NCBI GenBank assembly: GCA_003152255.1
Contig: PLZT01000677.1
Span: 223 to 16,069 of the forward strand
DNA from: Methylocystaceae bacterium
GTDB taxonomy: Bacteria; Pseudomonadota; Alphaproteobacteria; Rhizobiales; Beijerinckiaceae
Direction of reading: 5' to 3'
DNA length: 15,847 nucleotides
Every line of letters starts with the position of its first letter. Position 1 is the first letter of the stretch. This document shows positions 1 through 6,052 of this stretch, one piece after another. Made by a program: the position numbers and the translations under genes. The notes beneath the pieces were generated by a model. It saw only the letters and a program-made list of their open reading frames with translations. It ran no database searches and was not told the DNA's origin.

Positions 1-2
1 GC

Positions 3-413
3 TATCTGCTGGAAGCCTGCGCCGAACAGCTTTGGGTCGTCGAAGACGGACGCGTTCGTGTTTTCGACGGCGATGTGGACGATTATGCGCGCCATGTTTT
101 AAGCAAGACGCGCGGCGAGGAGCCTCGCGCGCCGACGGCGCCTCCCGCCGAGACGAGCCTCGAAAAGCCCTCCGCCGCCAAGGGACGGCGCGATCCCGGT
201 TTCGCGCGCCGCCAACTCGCGAGCGCAGAGGAAAAGGTCGAGAAATTCACCAAGCTGCTGGCCCGCGTGGACGCCGCGCTGGCCGCTCCGGACGCGTTTT
301 CGCGCAACCGCGACGAGGCCGCGCGCCTTGCCGCGCAACGCGAGGAGCTCGCGAAGGCGCTCGCCGGGGCCGAGGAGCAATGGCTGGAGCTCGCCGCCGA
401 ACAGGACGGCTGA
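3..413 (+). CDS. ABC-F family ATPase (Uup-like), C-terminal part, 5' truncated by the window edge
   Basis: Seen: 136 residues are present. They open with YLLEACAEQLWVVEDGRV, followed by FDGDVDDY near residues 22-29. This is how the second ATPase domain of soluble, duplicated ABC-F proteins ends, just after the H-loop SHDR. The first two bases of the window (GC) fit the end of an Arg codon, as expected for SHDR-YLLE. Then comes a charged, Pro/Ala-rich linker (about 36-65) and a Lys/Glu/Ala-rich helical tail (about 66-132) with heptad-like spacing, typical of the Uup C-terminal coiled coil. Family knowledge: ABC-F proteins are cytoplasmic, lack membrane domains and act on ribosomes; Uup also affects transposon excision and its coiled coil binds DNA. 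Which ABC-F subgroup this is cannot be settled without the missing ATPase domains. The gene ends in TGA about 105 bp before msrB, on the same strand. Confidence 0.85.
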   Translation, partial: YLLEACAEQLWVVEDGRVRVFDGDVDDYARHVLSKTRGEEPRAPTAPPAETSLEKPSAAKGRRDPGFARRQLASAEEKVEKFTKLLARVDAALAAPDAFSRNRDEAARLAAQREELAKALAGAEEQWLELAAEQDG

Positions 414-462
414 CCGGGCGCGGGGCGCTTGGTTTTGGATTGTGCTTATATGATCGTGGAGA

Positions 463-495
463 GCCCCGCGCGCCCTTTTGGAGCGCTTTAGGGGC
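463..495 (+). other. Imperfect GC-rich hairpin between the ABC-F gene and msrB
   Basis: GCCCC at 463-467 can pair with GGGGC at 491-495, and an inner GCGC at 468-471 with GCGC at 483-486, leaving a bulge on the 3' side. There is no T-run after it, so it is not a classical intrinsic terminator. It could be a transcript end structure for the ABC-F gene or part of the msrB leader. A TATGAT (449-454) just upstream resembles a -10 box, but no -35 box sits at normal spacing. Confidence 0.25.
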
Positions 496-518
496 GACGC
501 TTCGAGGAGACCAACGCC

Positions 519-923
519 GTGACCACAGCCAAAAACTTCCCGGTGACGCGCAGCGAGGCGGAGTGGCGCGCGCGCCTCAGCCCCGAACAATATCAGGTCA
601 TGCGCGAGCATGGCACCGAGCGCCCCGGCAGTTGCGCGCTAAATCACGAAAAGCGCGCTGGCGTCTTTTCCTGCGCCGGCTGCGACCAGCCCTTGTTCGC
701 GTCGACGGAAAAATTCGACAGCGGGACCGGCTGGCCGAGCTTCTTCGATCCGCTCGAAGGCGCGCTGGAGACAACGCAGGACCGCAGCCATTTGATGGTG
801 CGGACGGAGGTCCACTGCGCTCGTTGCGGCTCGCACCTCGGCCATGTGTTCGACGACGGCCCGCCGCCGACTGGTCTGCGCTACTGCATCAACGGCGTCG
901 CGCTGAATTTTTCGCCACGATAG
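519..923 (+). CDS. msrB: Peptide-methionine (R)-S-oxide reductase MsrB
   Basis: Reduces the R epimer of methionine sulfoxide in proteins, repairing oxidative damage with electrons from thioredoxin. Seen: 134 residues, normal for a single-domain cytoplasmic MsrB with no signal peptide. The zinc-site cysteines are CAGC (52, 55) and CARC (100, 103). The core motif GTGWPSF is at 69-75, HLGHVFDDG at 106-114, and RYCINGVAL holds the catalytic Cys123. The start is GTG at 519, chosen because GAGGAGA (504-510) lies 8 bases upstream. The resolving cysteine found in some MsrBs inside the GxGWPSF motif is Thr70 here; Cys39 is the only other non-zinc cysteine and could take that role (inference). It lies 105 bp after the ABC-F gene and about 120 bp before the esterase, so it may be transcribed alone. 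Confidence 0.95.
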   Translation: MTTAKNFPVTRSEAEWRARLSPEQYQVMREHGTERPGSCALNHEKRAGVFSCAGCDQPLFASTEKFDSGTGWPSFFDPLEGALETTQDRSHLMVRTEVHCARCGSHLGHVFDDGPPPTGLRYCINGVALNFSPR

Positions 924-1045
924 CCGAACCGCGTCGATTTTTATGCGCGGGCGCCCCTCTGGGTCGCCGGCGATCCTCTTGACCTTTCGCGCGGAACCCT
1001 CAAAACCATGCGCGCATAAGGCCGAAAGCAAAAAAGGCAAGCGAT

Positions 1046-1738
1046 ATGGCGACGCCCATCGACGGTCCAAGAGTGCAGGCGAAATCCGGCGCCGCGAAGC
1101 AACTGGTGATTTTTCTCCACGGTTACGGCGCGGATGGCGGCGATCTGATCGAGATTGGCCGGCAATGGCGCAATTTTCTGCCCGACGCGGATTTCGTGGC
1201 GCCGAACGCCTCGGAACGTTGCGCGATGTCGCCTGGCGGCCGGCAATGGTTTCCTCTCACAATGCGGGATCCAAACGAGCGTTGGCGCGGAGTGACGGGG
1301 GCGCGTCCGACGCTCGACGCCTTCATCGACGCGGAGCTCGCGCGGCGCGGGCTCGACGAGCGAGCGCTGGCGCTGGTGGGCTTTAGCCAAGGGACGATGA
1401 TGGCGCTGCACACGGGACTGCGCCGCAAGATCGCGCCGCGCGCTATCCTCGGCTATTCCGGCGTGCTCGTGATTGGTCCGGCGCAGCCGGGCGAAGAACG
1501 CGTCGAACATGCCGTTCCGCCGGCGATCCTGCTGGCGCATGGCGAGGAAGATACGTTGATCCCGGCCGAGGCGCTGTTCCTGTCGATCAATCTTCTCGGC
1601 GAGATGAGCATTCCCGCCCAGTGGCACCTCTCGGCGGGGCTCGAACACGGCATCGACAACGCCGGACTCGTTCATGGCGGTCTGTTTCTTGCGCAAAGCT
1701 TTGGCGTGCCCGTGGATTTTGGACGAAGCGCGCGTTAG
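1046..1738 (+). CDS. Phospholipase/carboxylesterase family alpha/beta-hydrolase
   Basis: A serine hydrolase of the small cytoplasmic carboxylesterase / lysophospholipase-like group (EstB, YpfH, acyl-protein-thioesterase type), expected to cleave carboxyl esters of short to medium acyl chains; the natural substrate is unknown. Seen: 230 residues, typical length. The oxyanion-hole strand is VIFLHGYGADG (21-31). The nucleophile elbow GFSQG (112-116) gives Ser114, LLAHGEEDTLIP gives Asp169, and EHGID gives His201, completing the triad in the right order. GGRQWFPL (64-71) is the family's substrate-lid motif. There is no signal peptide. The ATG at 1046 has an A/G-rich AAAAAGG (1031-1037) 8 bases upstream. 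The gene converges on the minus-strand glycosidase, with the hairpin element 1823-1909 between them. Confidence 0.88.
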   Translation: MATPIDGPRVQAKSGAAKQLVIFLHGYGADGGDLIEIGRQWRNFLPDADFVAPNASERCAMSPGGRQWFPLTMRDPNERWRGVTGARPTLDAFIDAELARRGLDERALALVGFSQGTMMALHTGLRRKIAPRAILGYSGVLVIGPAQPGEERVEHAVPPAILLAHGEEDTLIPAEALFLSINLLGEMSIPAQWHLSAGLEHGIDNAGLVHGGLFLAQSFGVPVDFGRSAR

Positions 1739-1822
1739 ATGGCGTAATTGGCCGCCGCGGGGCCGAGGCTTTGCGGCGGAGTGGTCATCCTCCAGGAAGC
1801 ATCGAGCGTCTGCGTCGTGGAC

Positions 1823-1909
1823 GGCAAAAGTGGAAGCCGGTTTTGCCTCGGAAAGCACGACAATACGAAGAAAGCAGACTCTTTCCGATTCGATCTAAAC
1901 CCGGAAGGA
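1823..1909. repeat. Double-hairpin intergenic element (Rhizobiales-type repeat, possible bidirectional terminator)
   Basis: Seen: two hairpins fill the gap between convergent genes. In the first, GGCAAAA (1823-1829) pairs with TTTTGCC (1841-1847) around an 11-base loop. In the second, TCTTTCCG (1880-1887, from its T) pairs with CGGAAGGA (1902-1909), with one G:U pair. Between them is a purine-rich linker. From memory, similar units (a GTGGAA-CCGGTTTTGC stem, a CGACAA linker and a CGATTCGATC core) occur many times between genes in Rhizobiales genomes; this is recollection, not a search result. The position between two 3' ends fits a transcription-end role in both directions. Only one copy is in this window. 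Confidence 0.5.
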
Positions 1910-1911
1910 CT

Positions 1912-2892
1912 TTAGCGCGCCGCTCCCGAGAACAGCTTCATGAAGCGCTCGCGCGATTTAGGAAACTTGCCGTTGTCGAGTTCGGAGGGAGGCGCGTCGA
2001 AATACACGTGAAACGCGATCGCGCCCGCGTGACGACGCAGCCACTCGCTCATTTTTTCAACGAAATATGGATTATCCGGCGCGTCCTTCAGCCCAACGCC
2101 CCATTCGCCGATGTGCATCGGCTTGCCGTGACGGGTCGCGAAATTCTCCAGCCAGAGCAGGCCGAAGGGACCTTCCAGACCGCTGTTCCAGGCCTCGGCC
2201 GGGGCGACGGCGCTCGGCGCGTCGTAAATATCGAGGCCGATCGTATCGACGACGTCGTCGCCGGGATAGGCGAGTTCTGGCGAACTGTTCAAGGGTCCGG
2301 CGCCGGGACACCAGGCGAAGGTGAAGCGGGGCGACGCCTTGCGAAATATGCCGACGACGCGCCGATAGGCCGCGATGTAATCCGCCTCGACGCCGCCCGC
2401 CGCCCAAGGAAACCAGTCGCCGTTCATTTCCCAGCCGATGCGCGCGATGGCGTCGGGCTGCGACGCGGCGATGGACTTCGCGGCGATCTCGAAATCGGCG
2501 TCATCGGCGCCGCTCGCCACCTCCTTGAGCGAGGTTCCCTTCATCGTCAGAGCGATGGACCAGATGAGCATTCGCGCCGGATTTCTTCGCCGCCAATAGG
2601 CCGGGACCCAATCGTATTTCGCCATTTCCGCCCAGCTGTCGACGCCGAAATAATCGAGCGCGACAAGAGAGGACGGCGGCAGGCCCAAGCTTTGCTCGCG
2701 CGCCCGCAAGGAAGCCTCGCGGCCGCCGCGGTCCGTTCCGTCGGGCTCCTGAGCCCAGCGCACGAACATGCCCATGCGAGGCGGATTCGGCCGCGCGGCG
2801 GCGGACGCCCCGGCGGCAAACGGGAGCGAGAGCGCGAATAAGAGCAAAAGCGCGCGCCTCTTCATTTCGGCGCGACGATACATCCTCGACAC
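1912..2892 (-). CDS. Exported GH26-like glycoside hydrolase (beta-mannanase-type TIM barrel)
   Basis: Probably hydrolyses a beta-linked polysaccharide outside the cytoplasm. Seen: 326 residues. A signal peptide has the basic start MSRMYRRAEMKRR, a hydrophobic core (about 14-28) and an Ala-rich cleavage zone near 29-33. In the mature part, RIGWEMNGDWFPW (151-163) carries the likely acid/base Glu155 and HIGEWGVGL (260-268) the likely nucleophile Glu263. FAWCPGAG (192-199) and GLDIYD (219-224) are further barrel-strand ends. Two catalytic glutamates about 110 residues apart on strands 4 and 7 fit clan GH-A, nearest GH26-type mannanases; the exact family and substrate are inferred. The start is GTG at 2892, since GGAG (minus strand, 2902-2899) lies 6 bases upstream. 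ATG at 2865 would also give a signal peptide, but without a well-placed ribosome site. It follows the methyltransferase by 111 bp on the same strand. Confidence 0.7.
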   Translation of the reverse strand: MSRMYRRAEMKRRALLLLFALSLPFAAGASAAARPNPPRMGMFVRWAQEPDGTDRGGREASLRAREQSLGLPPSSLVALDYFGVDSWAEMAKYDWVPAYWRRRNPARMLIWSIALTMKGTSLKEVASGADDADFEIAAKSIAASQPDAIARIGWEMNGDWFPWAAGGVEADYIAAYRRVVGIFRKASPRFTFAWCPGAGPLNSSPELAYPGDDVVDTIGLDIYDAPSAVAPAEAWNSGLEGPFGLLWLENFATRHGKPMHIGEWGVGLKDAPDNPYFVEKMSEWLRRHAGAIAFHVYFDAPPSELDNGKFPKSRERFMKLFSGAAR

Positions 2893-2923
2893 ATGATACT
2901 CCGGGCGTGTCGGCGTGTCCGTG

Positions 2924-2942
2924 CGCCGCCCTCAAGGCGGCG
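2924..2942. other. GC-rich hairpin between the methyltransferase and glycosidase genes
   Basis: CGCCGCC (2924-2930) and GGCGGCG (2936-2942) form a perfect 7 bp stem with the loop CTCAA. It lies just upstream of the glycosidase start and downstream of the methyltransferase stop (minus strand). There is no following T-run on the minus strand, so it is more likely an attenuating or mRNA-stabilising structure than an intrinsic terminator; this role is inference. Confidence 0.45.
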
Positions 2943-3003
2943 GATCAAAGCCGGTTCAACGACGCGCATTGGACGAGGGCAAGGTCGGCTTCACGCCCGT
3001 CGT

Positions 3004-3771
3004 TCAACGAACCGCGATTAACGACTTCGTGAATCCGGCGAATCGTTCACGCTCGACCACGGCGTCGGGGAACAATTCTCTCATCGCTCGCGCGTCGACA
3101 AGCCGCGCGTCATCGAGCATTTGACGCGCCTCGCCGGCCGACCGCGCGCGCGGATGGAACCCGCAAGCCCATCGCATCAGGATGGACACGCGCCAAGGTT
3201 CCGGCAGCCAGTGGATGAACGGCACGCGGAAATGTGGTTCGAGCGGAAACCAAAAATTCGGCGTCTGCACGAAATAGCGCGGCGCGAGCCGGCGTATCTC
3301 CCGCGCCATCCTCCACTGCTCCCGCCAGCCTCCAACATGCTCGATCACGGAATTTGAATGCACCACGTCGAAGCTCTGGTCCCGAAATTGATCCAGAGCG
3401 CGGCCATCGCCAGCAATGCTACGAAAACGCTCATCTTGCGTTGGCTCGCTTTCGACATTCACCAATGTGAAATGGACTGGCCGGTCGCGCCAGAATGGCT
3501 CCAGCCCTTGCCAATAGGCGAGCGTGCCGCCGACATCGAGAATGTCGCATTTTCCTTTGGTTCGAATGATCTCGTCAACAATTGAGAGGAAGCGCCTCAC
3601 GCGCGCCTTGCGGAAGTGATTGCGGTTTATAGTGTTAATATTCGCCGTTAGCGGGATAAGGTTGTTTATCGCGTCGACATATGTATTTAGAACCGAATGA
3701 TCCAATTTCCCATCGGCCCCTAGCGGTATCAACTGGCGAAGTCGGGTCAGATGCTGAGACTGTGGCTGCAT
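3004..3771 (-). CDS. Class I SAM-dependent methyltransferase
   Basis: Transfers a methyl group from S-adenosylmethionine; the acceptor is unknown, but members of this type commonly sit in exopolysaccharide or O-antigen clusters. Seen: 255 residues, no signal peptide or membrane helix. The SAM-binding motif I is CDILDVGGTLAYW (75-87). An acidic residue ends strand 2 (LVNVESEP, 103-110). GDGRAL is at 121-126, and the motif IV region is FDVVHSNSVIEHVG (134-147). The Tyr/Phe/Pro-rich stretch around 166-190 (YFVQTPNFWFPLEPHF, then HWLP) is a recurring signature in sugar-cluster methyltransferases of this kind. The N-terminal 60 residues are a helical extension before the Rossmann fold. The ATG at 3771 has GGGA (minus strand, 3784-3781) 9 bases upstream. 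It may be cotranscribed with the glycosidase downstream and diverges from the deacetylase. Confidence 0.8.
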   Translation of the reverse strand: MQPQSQHLTRLRQLIPLGADGKLDHSVLNTYVDAINNLIPLTANINTINRNHFRKARVRRFLSIVDEIIRTKGKCDILDVGGTLAYWQGLEPFWRDRPVHFTLVNVESEPTQDERFRSIAGDGRALDQFRDQSFDVVHSNSVIEHVGGWREQWRMAREIRRLAPRYFVQTPNFWFPLEPHFRVPFIHWLPEPWRVSILMRWACGFHPRARSAGEARQMLDDARLVDARAMRELFPDAVVERERFAGFTKSLIAVR

Positions 3772-3824
3772 GCTTTTACGTCCCTATCCGCAAGACGAAT
3801 TAGTTGCTGACAAGCATACCCGAT

Positions 3825-3862
3825 TTTGGAATAACGCAATCCAAAGTTTCAAACTTAATTAA
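3825..3862. promoter_or_regulatory. Overlapping palindromes in the divergent control region (candidate operator)
   Basis: Seen: TTTGGA (3825-3830), nine bases, then TCCAAA (3840-3845). Overlapping its right arm, AAGTTT (3844-3849), a central C, then AAACTT (3851-3856), a perfect 13-base palindrome. TTAATTAA (3855-3862) follows. The stretch is AT-rich in a GC-rich region and lies 54-91 bases from the methyltransferase start and about 160 bases before the deacetylase start. Such symmetry is typical of a dimeric repressor or activator site, but no regulator is named by the sequence. Confidence 0.4.
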
Positions 3863-4018
3863 TAAGCGGCGCGTCAAGGCAATGAAAAGACGGACTCTTG
3901 GCGAGGCTGGCACGCCGCGACGCACGACGCCAGTCGCTGGCACGATTCTTTAAAGATCGCCGAGAAATCCGGGCTCTTGTCCCGAATCGATACGGATATA
4001 TGCGAGAAGGTCGAAATA

Positions 4019-4885
4019 ATGGCTCTAAATGATTCTCAGGTCGCCGCTTCTCGCGCTCCACGCCCGCAAGGCCCCGGCGTCGTCGACGATGGACGCGCTG
4101 ATTCTTCCATTTATCTCGATTCCCTCGCCGATTGGGACGCCCATCGGTCCCTGGGCGTTCGCATTTCCGCGCGCCTGTCGCGTCATATTCCGACGCGGTC
4201 CATTGCGTTGAAAAACGAAAAGCCGATCGTGACATTCACCTTCGACGACGTGCCGGAAACGGCGCTCACCGAGGGAGCGCGGCTACTCGAACAAGCGAAT
4301 GCGCGTGGAACGTTTTACATTTCCACCGCGTTGCTGGGCCGCCGCACGGCGCACTGGACCGTGATCGACGCCGAGGGCGTTCGCGAACTCCACCACCGAG
4401 GGCACGAAATCGGGTTGCACGGCCACGCGCATCTTCCCGTCGGACTGCATGGCGACTCCGAATTTCCCGCGGATATCGCGCGCAATCGCGAGATGTTGCG
4501 GTCCATCGATCCGAGCATGCTCGCTGAAAATTTCGCCTATCCCTATGGTCTGGCGAGCTTTGCCAGAAAGCTGCGGCTCTCGAAGCTTGTCAGATCGAGC
4601 CGAGGCGTCGAAAGCGGCGTCAACAGCGGGACGATCGACGCCCAATTCATTCGGAGCGTCGCTCTTGGCGAAGCGTCGATAGGCTATGCCGAGATTGATC
4701 GTTATCTCGATCAAGCAATCGACAATAATGGATGGCTCGTCTTTTTCACGCATGACGTCGGGGACGCGCCGAGCCCATACGGCGTTTCGAAACGCATGCT
4801 TCATTACGCCATTGAAGCCGCGATACGACGGGGAATCGCTATTCTCACATTGAACGCCGTGCTCGATCGAGCGAAGGCGCGCTAA
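4019..4885 (+). CDS. Polysaccharide deacetylase (NodB fold), cytoplasmic type
   Basis: Carbohydrate esterase family 4-like enzyme, expected to remove N- or O-acetyl groups from a sugar using a bound metal. Seen: 288 residues from ATG 4019. TFTFDDVP (72-79) carries Asp76/Asp77 (catalytic base and metal ligand). GHEIGLHGHAH (128-138) supplies metal ligands His134 and His138. FAYPYG (172-177) is the third motif, and VFFTHDVGD (241-249) gives the C-terminal His245. RGTFYIST (97-104) is the strand after the first motif. There is no signal peptide, so it probably acts on a cytoplasmic lipid-linked or nucleotide sugar. The start was chosen because GAGAAGG (4004-4010) lies 8 bases upstream; a TTG at 3977 lacks such a site. 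The acyltransferase gene follows 68 bp later, suggesting a deacetylate-then-reacylate pair. Confidence 0.85.
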   Translation: MALNDSQVAASRAPRPQGPGVVDDGRADSSIYLDSLADWDAHRSLGVRISARLSRHIPTRSIALKNEKPIVTFTFDDVPETALTEGARLLEQANARGTFYISTALLGRRTAHWTVIDAEGVRELHHRGHEIGLHGHAHLPVGLHGDSEFPADIARNREMLRSIDPSMLAENFAYPYGLASFARKLRLSKLVRSSRGVESGVNSGTIDAQFIRSVALGEASIGYAEIDRYLDQAIDNNGWLVFFTHDVGDAPSPYGVSKRMLHYAIEAAIRRGIAILTLNAVLDRAKAR

Positions 4886-4953
4886 GGGCAATTATGGCGG
4901 CATAAATCAATCCTTCTTATGATCGCGTCGAACGAGAAGCAGCGGAGCTTGTC

Positions 4954-6027
4954 ATGGTTGTCGAAATGGCCGCACACCCGGTTGTGGACGCGGATCTCGG
5001 CGACATAGCGAAATTCCTGACTCTATCTTTTGGCGGAAGCGAATCGCATTATCGTCTATTGTTTTCGTACTGGTGGGAGAGCAACGCTTCCTGGCATCGC
5101 GGCTTGCCCAAGGGTTGGGTGATAAAATCGCAAGACGGGGACATCATCGCCTTCACCGCGAACATACCATTCGCCTATGTCATAAACGGCCAAGCCGGCA
5201 AATGTTTCGTGACCGGATACACATGCGTCGATGAAAATTGGCGCGGACATAAGCTGTCCAAAAAGATTGGGAGCGCATTCCTCGCTCAAGACGACGCCGA
5301 TCTGCTTATCGGGACCGACTCCACGCCGCCGGCCTATCAACTTTGGCTCGGCCTTGGAATGCGGCCGCTTCAGCGAAACTGGCGCGAAAAAAGCTGCCGG
5401 GTTCTGGGCGGGGCCGACCATTTGCTCGATGCGCGGCGGTCCTTTTCGCGCGTGCTGGGGCCCGCGCTGGGAGGTCTGGGCAGCGCTGTGATCGCGCTCG
5501 CGAAAATGTCGAGTCCCGCGCTTTCGCGAGCGCTCACCGCGCGAAAAATCCTGAGTTTCGACGTTCCAGGCTCCGAACGTATCGAAACGTTCAGGGCGGA
5601 ACAGTCTCCGACGACCTATGCCGTCCGCGATCGCGAGACGCTCGACTGGATGTATTTCGGGTGCGACTATGTGCGCGAGAACAGAGCCGTGTTCGCCGCG
5701 TTCGACGGCGGTTCGATCGTCGGCTATCTCGCCGTGAAGCGGATCATGAATTCGTTTTATCTTTTGGAATGCCGGTGCGAAAACGCGGACCCCGAAATCG
5801 CGCGCGTTTTGATTTGGGCCGCGCGCGACCATGCGGAGTCGCTGGGAATATCCTTCATCAACGTGTGGAGATACGGGCCAATGATCGCGGATGCGATTCC
5901 AAGGATGTGCTCCACGACCTACAGAAGCATTCATATGATGACATATTGTTATCGCTCCAACCGCGGCCCCATTGACGAGGACAAATGGGAATCGACGCCC
6001 GGAGACGGCGATCTGTCCGTGAACTAG
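4954..6027 (+). CDS. Tandem GNAT-fold acyltransferase-like protein
   Basis: Probably transfers an acyl group from a CoA donor to an amino group; the substrate is unknown. Seen: 357 residues, no signal peptide. The first GNAT-like half (about 8-140) has the strand KCFVTGYTCVDENWRG (83-98) followed by HKLSKKIGSAFL (99-110), the place of the CoA-pyrophosphate loop. A linker with helices (about 150-200) leads to a second half (about 213-335) with FAAFDGGSIVGYLAVKRI (247-264), the paired central strands of a GNAT domain. The loop in the first half (RGHKLS) departs from the usual R/Q-x-x-G-x-G/A, so CoA binding there may be altered. The ATG at 4954 is preceded by GGAG (4944-4947) with a 6-base gap. 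It lies 68 bp after the deacetylase on the same strand and ends 23 bp from the convergent prfC. Confidence 0.6.
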   Translation: MVVEMAAHPVVDADLGDIAKFLTLSFGGSESHYRLLFSYWWESNASWHRGLPKGWVIKSQDGDIIAFTANIPFAYVINGQAGKCFVTGYTCVDENWRGHKLSKKIGSAFLAQDDADLLIGTDSTPPAYQLWLGLGMRPLQRNWREKSCRVLGGADHLLDARRSFSRVLGPALGGLGSAVIALAKMSSPALSRALTARKILSFDVPGSERIETFRAEQSPTTYAVRDRETLDWMYFGCDYVRENRAVFAAFDGGSIVGYLAVKRIMNSFYLLECRCENADPEIARVLIWAARDHAESLGISFINVWRYGPMIADAIPRMCSTTYRSIHMMTYCYRSNRGPIDEDKWESTPGDGDLSVN

Positions 6028-6032
6028 ACTTC

Positions 6033-6052
6033 GAGTTTCGCGAAAAAAACTC
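6033..6052. other. Short inverted repeat between the convergent acyltransferase and prfC ends
   Basis: GAGTTT (6033-6038) pairs with AAACTC (6047-6052). Inside it is the 10-base palindrome TTTCGCGAAA (6036-6045), followed on the plus strand by a run of A. It occupies nearly the whole 23-base gap and overlaps the prfC stop codon. It could help end transcripts from either side, though the stem is short. Confidence 0.3.

Noticed and set aside
32..982. A 316-codon plus-strand frame overlapping the ABC-F end and msrB
   Set aside because: The wrong frame for both genes; extremely Arg-rich product.
3977..4018. Extending the deacetylase to a TTG start
   Set aside because: No ribosome site before it, while ATG 4019 has GAGAAGG at 8 bases.
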